64,000 nt of DNA from JBGAHD01 sp044226395. GTDB lineage: Bacteria > Pseudomonadota > Gammaproteobacteria > Xanthomonadales > Ahniellaceae. The stretch covers positions 558,001 through 622,000 of the forward strand of contig JBGAHD010000001.1 in NCBI GenBank assembly GCA_044226395.1. The letters run 5' to 3'. The translations under genes were made by a program, and so were the position numbers. This document shows positions 55,517-63,594 of the stretch, piece by piece; the stretch's first letter is position 1; each line of letters begins with the position of its first letter. Under the pieces are notes generated by a model. The model saw only the letters and a list, made by a program, of their open reading frames with translations, searched no databases and was not told where the DNA came from.

Positions 55517-57058
55517 TTACTGCTTCAACGCCGCCTCGGCCGCCGCGATCTCGGCCTGACGCTTGGCGATCATGTCGCCGATCGGCGGACCCTGGAAGCG
55601 ACGCGCCTCGAACGCGAACCACACGATGGCGGTCAGCACCAGGAAGCCCACCGTGATCTTCCACGCCCAATCGTTTGGCGGCTGAATGCCGATCACGAAG
55701 ATCAGGATCATCGACACGATCGAGGCCACGGCGAACAAGGTGTACATGCCGCGACCCATGTTCCAGGGTCCCATCTTGGGCCACTTCGAAGTGCCGTAGG
55801 CGAACAGGCCCAGCGTGATCGGAATCGCGAAGGAGAAGAACAGGAAGATCACCGTGCAGCTGACCACGATCGAGTACACCGGCGTTTCGCCGATCGACAC
55901 CAGGGACGAGCCCCATACGAACAACACCGACAAGGCGAACGACAGCCAGATCGCCGGCACCGGTGTGCGGTGCTTCGGCGACACCGAGGCGAGCAATCGC
56001 GATGCCGGCAGTCCACCATCGCGCGAGAACGCGAAGATCATGCGCGAGGCCGAGGTCACCGTGGCCAGGCCGCACAGGAACTGCGAGATAAAGATCGCGC
56101 CATGGATGATGATCTTCACGGTCGGATTGACCTGGGCATCCATGGCCCAGAAGAACACGTTCCAGCCCTGCTTGGCGGCATCGTCCATGTTGGGAATCAT
56201 CAGCACGAAGGAGCACAGCATCACGTAGCCGAACAAGGTCGACCAGATCACCGAGGTGATCATGCCCACGGGCACGACGCGCGCGGCGTTCTTGGTTTCC
56301 TCGGCGGTGTGCGCGGACGCGTCATAGCCGGTGATGGTGTAGATCGGCAGCAACAAGGCCAACAAGAAGGCCCAGGAATCGTTGACCGCCGGCCACACGT
56401 TGGCGCCGGCCTCGCCGGTGTAGTTGTGGAAGGTGAATAGCCGCGAGAACTCGAAGCTGGTCGCCGAGGCCAGACAGACGATGGTCAGTCCGATCGCCGT
56501 GGCGAAGATCAGATACCCGGAAAAATCCGTGAGCATCGCGGTCAGGCGAATGCCGAAATGATTGATCAGGGCCTGCACGCCGGTGAGCACGGCGAGGAAG
56601 GTGATGCGCAACGCGGTGCTGTCCTCCCAGCCGAGCATGGGCCCGAACGCGCCCATGAAGAAGTAATACGTGCCGACATTGATCGCGCCCAGCACCGTGA
56701 TCAAACCGAGCAAGTTGAACCACGCGGTCAACCAACCGGTGAAGCGATTGCCGAGAATCGAGCCCCAGTGATACAGACCACCGGCCGTGGGATAGGCCGA
56801 ACTGATCTGGGCCATGGCCGCGGCGAACACGCCCGAGATCAGGCAACCCAACGGCCAACCGATGCCGATCGAGATGCCGCCACCGCCCGACGTCGCCTGC
56901 GCCAGCGAATTGATGCCGCCGGACAGGATGCAGATGATCGAGAAGGAAATCGCGAAATTGGAAAAGCCCCCCATATTGCGCAGCAGTTCCTGGGCATAGC
57001 CCATGCCATGGAGGATCTTGGTGTCTTCGTCATGCGGATGATCGGGCGCAGCGCTCAT
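55517..57058 (-). CDS. APC-superfamily amino acid/amine permease
   Basis: Inner-membrane permease of 513 residues. ATG 57058 is chosen because GAGGAG lies upstream; the longer frame to 57163 adds a basic stretch. About twelve membrane segments are visible. It matches the amino acid-choline (ACT) group of the APC family, to which yeast Uga4/Hnm1 belong: FSNFAISFSIICILSGGINS (~30), YPTAGGLYHWGSIL (~90), LLPIYTITGYDASAHTAEETKNAARVVP (~235, shown in part), ASRMIFAFSRDGGLP (~350). It is the last gene of the catabolic cluster (about 150 bp after the iron alcohol dehydrogenase) and probably imports the cluster's amine substrate. Confidence 0.88.
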   Translation of the reverse strand: MSAAPDHPHDEDTKILHGMGYAQELLRNMGGFSNFAISFSIICILSGGINSLAQATSGGGGISIGIGWPLGCLISGVFAAAMAQISSAYPTAGGLYHWGSILGNRFTGWLTAWFNLLGLITVLGAINVGTYYFFMGAFGPMLGWEDSTALRITFLAVLTGVQALINHFGIRLTAMLTDFSGYLIFATAIGLTIVCLASATSFEFSRLFTFHNYTGEAGANVWPAVNDSWAFLLALLLPIYTITGYDASAHTAEETKNAARVVPVGMITSVIWSTLFGYVMLCSFVLMIPNMDDAAKQGWNVFFWAMDAQVNPTVKIIIHGAIFISQFLCGLATVTSASRMIFAFSRDGGLPASRLLASVSPKHRTPVPAIWLSFALSVLFVWGSSLVSIGETPVYSIVVSCTVIFLFFSFAIPITLGLFAYGTSKWPKMGPWNMGRGMYTLFAVASIVSMILIFVIGIQPPNDWAWKITVGFLVLTAIVWFAFEARRFQGPPIGDMIAKRQAEIAAAEAALKQ

Positions 57059-57208
57059 GCCATGTTTCTCCTCGGATGAAAGTCCCCAACATTTTCCGGC
57101 GCGCGCCCCGCCTCTCCCGCGTGGCGCGTTCCGACCCGTAGAAGCCCCGCTCGCGCGGGTCAATCGAATGCCGTTTCGATGCCTGTGGCGCGTTCGCCCG
57201 CGGCGACG

Positions 57209-58369
57209 CTACAACTGTCCCCCGTGCGCGGCCGAGAAGACTTTCGCGGCCGCGGCCTTGTCGAACTTCACCGGATTGCCGCCGGCCGAAGGATCGGCCT
57301 CGGCCATCTCGGCCACCAGTTCCGCGCGCGCGTCGTCGACGCCGAGGGCCTTGAGCGTATGCGGCACGCCCACGTCCTCGCGCAGACGCAGCACGAAATC
57401 GAGAAAACCCTTGAAGCTCGCATCGGCCAAGCCCAGATACGCCGCCAGCCGCGCGATGCGATCGGCGATCGCCGCGCGATTGAACGCCAGCACATAGGGC
57501 ATGAAGGTCGCATTGGTCATGCCGTGATGCGTGTCGTACAGCGCGCCGACCGGATGCGACAGCGCGTGCATGCCGCCGAGCCCCTTCTGGAACGCGGTCG
57601 CGCCCATGGCGGCCGCGGCCATCATGTCGGAACGCGCGTCGAGATCGTCGGGCGTATTCACCGCCTTGCGCAGCGATTGCGCGACCAGGCGCATGCCTTC
57701 GACCGCGATGCCATCGGCCATCGGGTGAAAGCCCGGCGCGCAATACGCCTCCAGGCAATGCGACAACGCATCCATGCCGGTGCCCGCGGTGATCTTGGCC
57801 GGCATGCCGACCGTGAGTGCGGGGTCGCAGATCACCACGCGCGGCATCATCTTCGGATGGAAGATGATGCGCTTGGTGTGCGTGCCCTCGTCGGTGATCA
57901 CGCCGGCGCGACCGACTTCGGAACCGGTGCCGGCCGTGGTCGGCACGGCAATAATCGGCGCGATGCCGGCGGGATCGGCGCGCGTCCACCAATCGCCGAT
58001 GTCCTCGAAATCCCAGATTGGGCGTTGCTGCCCGCTCATGAAGGCGATGAGCTTGCCCATGTCGAGCCCGCTGCCACCGCCGAAGGCGATCACGCCGTCA
58101 TGCGCGCCAGCGCGATACGCGGCCACGCCGGCATCGAGATTGGCGCCGACCGGATTGGGGCGGATATCGGAAAACATCGCCGCGTGCAGACCGCCGGCGC
58201 GCAGCACCTCGAGCGCGTTGAGCGTGATCGGCGCGCGCGCCAGGCCCGAGTCGGTCACCAGCAAGGGCCGCGCGATGCCCTGGGCGCGACACACTTCGGC
58301 GAGTTCGGCCACGCGACCGGCGCCGAAGCGCACGGCGGTGGGGTAATTCCAATTGGCTTTCGGACTCAT
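57209..58369 (-). CDS. Iron-containing alcohol dehydrogenase
   Basis: Group III alcohol dehydrogenase of 386 residues, cytoplasmic, NAD(P)-dependent. The dinucleotide-binding part has FGGGSGLDMGK near residue 98, and IIAVPTTAGTGSEVGRAGVI near 140. Iron ligands are visible: Asp and His in GMDALSHCLEAYC (~197-209), then two His in MHALSHPVGALYDTHHG (~268-284). It oxidises an alcohol to an aldehyde or reduces an aldehyde. The start overlaps the aldehyde dehydrogenase stop (4 bp), so the two are made together; the aldehyde formed here can go straight to that enzyme. Confidence 0.93.
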   Translation of the reverse strand: MSPKANWNYPTAVRFGAGRVAELAEVCRAQGIARPLLVTDSGLARAPITLNALEVLRAGGLHAAMFSDIRPNPVGANLDAGVAAYRAGAHDGVIAFGGGSGLDMGKLIAFMSGQQRPIWDFEDIGDWWTRADPAGIAPIIAVPTTAGTGSEVGRAGVITDEGTHTKRIIFHPKMMPRVVICDPALTVGMPAKITAGTGMDALSHCLEAYCAPGFHPMADGIAVEGMRLVAQSLRKAVNTPDDLDARSDMMAAAAMGATAFQKGLGGMHALSHPVGALYDTHHGMTNATFMPYVLAFNRAAIADRIARLAAYLGLADASFKGFLDFVLRLREDVGVPHTLKALGVDDARAELVAEMAEADPSAGGNPVKFDKAAAAKVFSAAHGGQL

Positions 58370-59763
58370 GTCGGAATCTCGTGACGCAGATGAAAGGACT
58401 TCGGACGCGTGAGCGTTTCATAGCCCACGCGCGAGAGCGTGGCGCCGCGACCGGTGTCCTTGACGCCGGTCCACGCGAGCGCCGGATCCAGATAATCGCA
58501 GCGATTCATGAACACCGTGCCGGTGGCGATGCGATCGCCCATGCGCTCGGCCAGCGAGAGATCGGCGCTCCAGATCGACGCCGTGAGGCCATAAGGACTG
58601 TCGTTCATCAGGGCCACGGCTTGATCTTCGCTATCGACGGGCATGATGCCGACGACGGGGCCGAAACTCTCCTCGCGCATCACGCTCATGCGGTGATCGA
58701 CGTCGATCAGCACCTGCGGCGCCAGATACGGCGTGCCCGCGGCATCGGCCGCGAAAGCCTTGGCATCGATCTGCGGCTTGGCGCCTTGCGCCACGGCTTC
58801 CGCGATCTGTTGACGCACGAAGTCCGCGGCGCGCGTGTGCACCAGCGGGCCGAGCGTCGTGGCCTCGTCAAGCGGATTGCCGAGCACGTACTCGCGCGTG
58901 ATCGCGTTGAAGCGCTCGACGAAACGCGGATAGATCGCGCGATCGACATAGATGCGCTCGATGCCGCAGCAGCTCTGTCCCGAATTGAAGAAACTGCCAT
59001 CGACCAGATTGGCCGCGGCGTATTCCAGATCGGCATCGCGATGCACATAGGCCGGGTCCTTGCCGCCCAGCTCCAGGCCCACGCCGATGAACTTGCCCAC
59101 GGCCGCGTGCTCCATCGCCTTGCCGCCGGCGACCGAGCCCGTGAAGTTGACTTGCTGCACGCGCCCCGAGCCGATCACGCGCGCGGCCTGATCGTGGTCC
59201 ATGAGCAGATTCTGAAATACGCCTTCGGGCAAGCCGGCCTGCGCGAAGGCGCGCGCGAAGCGCTCGCCGACCAGGGCCGTCTGCGTGGCATGCTTGAGGA
59301 TGACGACATTGCCCGCCATCAAGGCCGGCACCACCGAGTTGACGGCGGTGAGATACGGGTAATTCCACGGCGCGATCACCAGGACCACGCCCAAGGGTTC
59401 ACGCTTGATGTAGCGACGAAACCCCGCGATCGGTTCGGGCTCGATCGGCGCGAGGGCCTGAGCCGCGCAAGCGATCATGTAGCGCGCGCGGTCGGCAAAG
59501 CCCCGCAGTTCGCCCGCGCCATAACGCACGGGGCGCCCCATCTGCCAGGCGAGCTCGGGCACGATCTCGTCCTTCATCGCCAACATCGCTTCGACCGCGG
59601 ACGAGCACGCGACCGCGCGCTCCGCCAAGGGACGTTGACGCCACGAGACCTGCGCGCGCTCGGCCGCGTCGAGCGCGCGCGCGACGTCGGTGTCCGTGGC
59701 GTAGGCGCGCTCGGCGTAGACGCGGCCATCGACCGGGGAAATCAATTGCACTTGCTGTGACAT
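58366..59763 (-). CDS. Aldehyde dehydrogenase (NAD(P)-dependent)
   Basis: A 465-residue aldehyde dehydrogenase that oxidises an aldehyde to the acid. Motifs: NAD-binding LGVVLVIAPWNYPYLT near residue 127, VNFTGSVAGGKAM near 207, catalytic Glu in LELGGKDPAYV near 233, catalytic Cys in FFNSGQSCCGIERIYV near 265-270, and PFGPV-like SFGPVVGIM near 360. It lacks the mitochondrial-type leader and fits the bacterial succinate-semialdehyde/gamma-glutamyl-aminobutyraldehyde-like group. It is translationally coupled to the iron alcohol dehydrogenase. The strong hairpin upstream at 59874-59906 separates it from the ligase gene. Confidence 0.92.
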   Translation of the reverse strand: MSQQVQLISPVDGRVYAERAYATDTDVARALDAAERAQVSWRQRPLAERAVACSSAVEAMLAMKDEIVPELAWQMGRPVRYGAGELRGFADRARYMIACAAQALAPIEPEPIAGFRRYIKREPLGVVLVIAPWNYPYLTAVNSVVPALMAGNVVILKHATQTALVGERFARAFAQAGLPEGVFQNLLMDHDQAARVIGSGRVQQVNFTGSVAGGKAMEHAAVGKFIGVGLELGGKDPAYVHRDADLEYAAANLVDGSFFNSGQSCCGIERIYVDRAIYPRFVERFNAITREYVLGNPLDEATTLGPLVHTRAADFVRQQIAEAVAQGAKPQIDAKAFAADAAGTPYLAPQVLIDVDHRMSVMREESFGPVVGIMPVDSEDQAVALMNDSPYGLTASIWSADLSLAERMGDRIATGTVFMNRCDYLDPALAWTGVKDTGRGATLSRVGYETLTRPKSFHLRHEIPT

Positions 59764-59873
59764 GGAACCACACCCTCTAACTCGAATTCCGTGATACCCG
59801 GAGAACCCGCGCCGCGATTCACGCGCGCCATCGCGCGGTCACCGCCCATCGGCGCGACCGCGCGAAGTTTCCC

Positions 59874-59906
59874 CGCGCGGCGCGCCTCCCGGTGGCGCGC
59901 CGCGCG
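59874..59906 (-). terminator. Strong intercistronic hairpin in the catabolic cluster
   Basis: Perfect 13-bp stem CGCGCGGCGCGCC/GGCGCGCCGCGCG with a 7-base loop, only a few bases after the ligase stop on the minus strand. It has no T-tract, so it may attenuate or stabilise the mRNA rather than stop it fully. Confidence 0.5.
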
Positions 59907-59910
59907 ATCG

Positions 59911-61284
59911 TCAATACCGTTCGAAACCGCGTCGCAATTCCCAGTCGGTGACCCGTCGATCGTACTCCGCCTGCTCCCAGCGACCGGTGTGCAGATAATG
60001 CTCGATCACGTCATCGCCCAGCGCCTTGCGCAGCATCTTCGAGCCGTCGAGCGCGGTGAGCGCGTCGCGCAGGGTCTTGGGCACTTCGGGCAATTGCTCG
60101 CCGCGATAGGCATCGCCCTCGTAAGGCGCGGCAAGCTCTAGTTTCTCATCGACGCCGGCGAGACCCGCGGCGATCAAGGCCGCGAAGGCCAGATAGGGAT
60201 TGAGATCGGCGCCACCGACACGGCATTCGATGCGAATGCCCTTGCCGCCCTCGCCGCACAGGCGATAGCCGGCGGTGCGGTTGTCGCGACTCCACACCGC
60301 GCGCGTGGGCGCGAAGGTGCCGACCTGGAAGCGCTTATAGGAATTGATGTACGGCGCCAGGAAATAAGTGACATCGCGCGCGTACTTCAACTGACCGGCG
60401 ACCCACTGCCGCATCAGCGTGGACATGCCGTATTCCTTGCGCGCGTCGTAAAACTTCGGCGCTTGGCCCTTGCTGTCCCACAGCGAGTTGTGAATGTGGC
60501 TGCTGGAACCCGCCAAGTCATAGCGCCACTTGGCCATGAAGGTGATGGCCTTGCCTTGCAGCAGGGCAATTTCCTTGCAGGCGTTTTTCAGAATCACATG
60601 GCGATCGGCCATGGTCAGGGCATCGGTGTAGCGGACATTGATCTCGCCCTGCCCCGGTCCCCATTCGCCCTTGGTGTTTTCCACCGGAATGCCGGCGGCC
60701 TGCAGGCCGGTACGCATCGCGCGCATGATCGATTCTTCGCGCGTGGTCTGCAGAATGTGATAGTCCTGGATGTAGCTGCCCGAGGTCTGCGGGTTCTCGT
60801 AGTGCTTGGCGGCGAGCGATTGATAACTCTCGTCGAACAGATAGAACTCGAGTTCGGACGCGAACATGCCGACATAGCCGCGTTCGGCCAGGCGCGCGAC
60901 CTGGCGCTTGAGAATGGCGCGCGGGCTGTGCGGCACGTCGTCGTGCGAGTGGTGGTCGAGGACGTCGCACAGCACCAGGGCCGAACCGGGCAACCACGGC
61001 ACGCGACGCAAGGTCGACATGTCGGGCTTGAGCACGAAGTCGCCATAACCGCGCTGCCAGCTCGCGGCGGCGTAACCAGGCACGGGCTCCATGTCGATGT
61101 CATCGGCCAGCAAGTAGTTGCAGCCGTGCGTTTCTTCGTGCGCGGAATCGAGGAAATACTCGGCCTGGAAGCGCTTGCCGATCAGGCGTCCCTGCATGTC
61201 GACCATGGCCACGATCACGGTATCGATCTCGCCGGAAGCCACGGCTTTTTTCAAATTGGCGAAACTCAGGGGCGCTGCGCTCAT
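59911..61284 (-). CDS. Glutamine-synthetase-like gamma-glutamyl-amine ligase
   Basis: Type I glutamine-synthetase-fold enzyme of 457 residues, cytoplasmic, ATP-dependent. Active-site motifs are all present: metal Glu in FASELEFYLFDE (~140), GEWGPGQGEINVRYTD (~218), the ATP-side His in SSHIHNSLW (~273), RAVWSRDNRTAGYRL (~335) and RIECRVGGADLNPYLA (~362). No adenylylation-loop Tyr is seen. The family includes PuuA (gamma-glutamylputrescine synthetase) and the streptomycete GlnA3/GlnA4 enzymes, which ligate glutamate to polyamines or ethanolamine. Placed with an aldehyde and an alcohol dehydrogenase, it should activate an amine substrate, not fix ammonium. Confidence 0.9.
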   Translation of the reverse strand: MSAAPLSFANLKKAVASGEIDTVIVAMVDMQGRLIGKRFQAEYFLDSAHEETHGCNYLLADDIDMEPVPGYAAASWQRGYGDFVLKPDMSTLRRVPWLPGSALVLCDVLDHHSHDDVPHSPRAILKRQVARLAERGYVGMFASELEFYLFDESYQSLAAKHYENPQTSGSYIQDYHILQTTREESIMRAMRTGLQAAGIPVENTKGEWGPGQGEINVRYTDALTMADRHVILKNACKEIALLQGKAITFMAKWRYDLAGSSSHIHNSLWDSKGQAPKFYDARKEYGMSTLMRQWVAGQLKYARDVTYFLAPYINSYKRFQVGTFAPTRAVWSRDNRTAGYRLCGEGGKGIRIECRVGGADLNPYLAFAALIAAGLAGVDEKLELAAPYEGDAYRGEQLPEVPKTLRDALTALDGSKMLRKALGDDVIEHYLHTGRWEQAEYDRRVTDWELRRGFERY

Positions 61285-61310
61285 AGTCCTCGTCCGTGTG
61301 CGCGCCGCGA

Positions 61311-62099
61311 TCAGGCGGCGGGTGAATCGAAAAGAAGCTCGATCGCCGGCCGCAACCCACGTGCGAGACGATGCGCCCAGGCTGATTGCCCAATGGGGTC
61401 GGCAATCAGATCGTTGCGCACTTCGAGCATCGCGCAGGGGAGTTCGCGGGCCTCGGCATGGCGACCGAGCGTGTGATAGACGCCATCATCGGGCGCGTAG
61501 GGCTGGTTGTCGCCCACGCACAGTTGCGCGTCGTCGCGCAGGAAAGCGAGCAAGGCATCGGCCAGGCGCCGGTCGCGATGCGAGATCACGCCCACGTGCC
61601 AGGGCCGGTCGACGCCGTGATAACTCGGCGTGAAGGAATGGATGGACACCACCGCGGTCGGTCGGCGCTCGCGCAGGCGTTCCTCGATCAAGACATCAAG
61701 CGTGCGATGAAACGGCGTGTAGACGCACTTCTCGCGTCGCGCGCGCTCTTCGACGCTGATCTCGAGATTGCCGGGGATCGGCGTGCCCTCGCCACTGGTG
61801 ACGATGGCGTCGGGCGCGTCGATGGCGCGGTTGACGTCGAACAGCAGGCGCGAATACGCGGCGTGCACGAGCACGGCGTCAATCTCCTCGGCCAGGCGTC
61901 GCGCCACTTCCAGGGCGCCGGGGTCCCAGGCGTAGTGATTTTGCAGTTGTTCTCGGGTCAGCCCCAGGGCCTGGTAGGCGGCCGGGACGGTGTTGCTGGC
62001 GTGCTCGCACACGAGCACCAGCCCGCTTCGCGCGCGCGGGTTGACGACGACCACGGGGTCGTTGAAGCTCGCGCACATTGGGAGTTGAACAGCTGCCAT
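61311..62099 (-). CDS. N-formylglutamate amidohydrolase-like hydrolase
   Basis: A 262-residue zinc amidohydrolase of the N-formylglutamate amidohydrolase/HutG-like family. ATG 62099 is chosen because GGGGAGGG lies 8 bases upstream; the frame to 62186 is intergenic. Motifs: LVLVCEHASNTVP near residue 29 (metal site), YSRLLFDVNRAIDAP near 83, VSIHSFTPSYHG near 150, and LEVRNDLIADP near 225 with the final metal Glu. The family cleaves the amide of N-formylglutamate or similar compounds. It is the first gene of the cluster and precedes the ligase by 26 bp, so it may release glutamate from a gamma-glutamyl intermediate, a role that PuuD fills in E. coli. Confidence 0.85.
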   Translation of the reverse strand: MAAVQLPMCASFNDPVVVVNPRARSGLVLVCEHASNTVPAAYQALGLTREQLQNHYAWDPGALEVARRLAEEIDAVLVHAAYSRLLFDVNRAIDAPDAIVTSGEGTPIPGNLEISVEERARREKCVYTPFHRTLDVLIEERLRERRPTAVVSIHSFTPSYHGVDRPWHVGVISHRDRRLADALLAFLRDDAQLCVGDNQPYAPDDGVYHTLGRHAEARELPCAMLEVRNDLIADPIGQSAWAHRLARGLRPAIELLFDSPAA

Positions 62100-62120
62100 G
62101 TGAGCCCTCCCCAGGGCACA

Positions 62121-62136
62121 TGTAACGTGAATTACA
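62121..62136. promoter_or_regulatory. Candidate RpiR operator
   Basis: TGTAACGTGAATTACA is a TGTAA-N6-TTACA dyad in the 116-bp region between the divergent amidohydrolase and RpiR genes, 22 bases before the amidohydrolase start. A related TGTAA half-site occurs at 62159. The TGTAA/TTACA form is that of operators known for RpiR-type regulators such as HexR. Confidence 0.65.
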
Positions 62137-62215
62137 AACGCAGCGTTCGAAATCGACGGTGTAAAACGTATAACGTCTTGCGACATGCGTCAATGCGCGC
62201 GACGGGGGAGGATCG

Positions 62216-63085
62216 ATGAAACCGACGGCAGCCGAGCGCCTGCGTACCGGCATGGACAAGTTCCCCGCCACCGAGCGTCGCGTGGCGCATCAACTTTTGG
62301 CCGAATATCCCTTGGCCGGCCTGCGCAGCGCCTCGGACTTGGCGCGCGGCGTCGGCGTGAGCGTGCCAACCGTGACGCGGCTGGTCTCGCGCCTGGGCTA
62401 CTCGACGTATCAGGAATTTCAGAACACGCTGCGGGAGGAATTGGCCGCGCAGTTGTCCTCGCCCTTAGCTAAGCAACCGCATCGCCCCGCCGGCGATGAG
62501 CGCGGCGCGTCCTCGCCGATCGCGCGTTTCGCCCAGGCGGCGGCCGACAATCTGCAAGAGACCTTCGCCAACCTGCCCCAGGCCGAGTTTCGCCGCGTCG
62601 CCGAGCTGCTGGCCGACAAGGGCCTGCGCATACATCTGGTGGGCGGGCGCTTCACCGATGCGCTGGCGCGTTACGTGGCGGCGCATCTGCGCATCCTGCG
62701 CCCGGGCGTCAATCATCTGCAGGATCAGGAATCGAACTGGCACGATCAATTGCTCGACATGGGCAAGCGCGACGTGCTGGTGATCTTCGACATTCGTCGT
62801 TATCAGGACAGTCTCTCGCGCCTGGCCCAAGCGGCGGCGGCAAGACAGGTCAAGATCGTGCTGCTGACCGATCAATGGCTGTCGCCGATCGCGCGCGTGG
62901 CAACGCGCGTGTTGTCCGCGCGCGTGGAAGTGCCGTCGATGTGGGATTCGAACCTCGCGTTGATGGCCTTGTCCGAAGCCTTGCTCGCCGAGGCCACGCG
63001 CCTGGGCTGGGATGGCAGTCGTCGACGCATCGCGGAGCTGGAATCGTTGCGCAAATCGATCCTCGCGCCGCGCGCCGACTCGTAG
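62216..63085 (+). CDS. MurR/RpiR-family regulator
   Basis: A 289-residue regulator with an N-terminal HTH_6 domain (KFPATERRVAHQLLAEYPL, ASDLARGVGVSVPTVTRLVSRLGY) and a C-terminal SIS sugar-phosphate isomerase-like domain (~120-265: RIHLVGGRFTDALARYVA, RDVLVIFDIRRYQDSLSRLAQ, KIVLLTDQWLSPIA). ATG 62216 has GGGGGAGG six bases upstream. It is divergent from the catabolic operon and probably controls it. Most SIS ligands are phosphosugars, but homologues also regulate amine and amino-acid genes, so the ligand may be a pathway intermediate. Confidence 0.92.
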   Translation: MKPTAAERLRTGMDKFPATERRVAHQLLAEYPLAGLRSASDLARGVGVSVPTVTRLVSRLGYSTYQEFQNTLREELAAQLSSPLAKQPHRPAGDERGASSPIARFAQAAADNLQETFANLPQAEFRRVAELLADKGLRIHLVGGRFTDALARYVAAHLRILRPGVNHLQDQESNWHDQLLDMGKRDVLVIFDIRRYQDSLSRLAQAAAARQVKIVLLTDQWLSPIARVATRVLSARVEVPSMWDSNLALMALSEALLAEATRLGWDGSRRRIAELESLRKSILAPRADS

Positions 63086-63224
63086 GCGTGGCCGCGCGAA
63101 TCCGACAAGTCGGCCAGCACGGCCAAGCCTCGCGGCGCGCGCAAGCGCGCGCGTTGAATCGCGTTCAAATCGGCTTGCGAAGCTTTCACTGGTCGTTGTG
63201 GGTGCGCGCGGCTAGGCTCGCGCC

Positions 63225-63551
63225 ATGACTGCCAAGACCCTACCGACCGTCGTCAACCTGATCACGCGCGCCGCGACCCTGCCCGAGACGTGGCGATCGA
63301 GCGTGCTCGCGCCCCTGGGCGCCAGTCGCTTCAAGCTGCTGCGCATGGATGCCGCCGCCTATCCCGCGGAGACGCACGACTACGATGAAGCCCTGCTCGT
63401 GGTCGACGGCGAAATGCGCCTGACCCTGGACGCGGGCGAGATGATCGTGCGCGCCGGCGAAGTGGTGATCATGCCGGCCGGCGTGCCGCACGCGGTCGCG
63501 CCCGGCAGTCGCGGCACTTTGGTGATCATCGATCCCGCCAACGCGGCGTAG
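63225..63551 (+). CDS. Small cupin-domain protein
   Basis: A 108-residue single-cupin protein. The conserved beta-barrel motifs are present, in modified form: the first motif is ETHDYDEALLVVDGEMRLTL (~48-67, with H-x-Y-D-E where many have H-x-H-x4-E), the second is RAGEVVIMPAGVPHAV (~75-91). Metal may be bound by His50, Glu54 and His88. Such proteins are often enzymes or ligand sensors; function unknown. The gene stands alone between the RpiR gene and the SET-domain gene. Confidence 0.88.
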   Translation: MTAKTLPTVVNLITRAATLPETWRSSVLAPLGASRFKLLRMDAAAYPAETHDYDEALLVVDGEMRLTLDAGEMIVRAGEVVIMPAGVPHAVAPGSRGTLVIIDPANAA

Positions 63552-63594
63552 TCCGCGCGCTACACTGCGCGCCCCTGCCCTCGACGCCTTCCGC

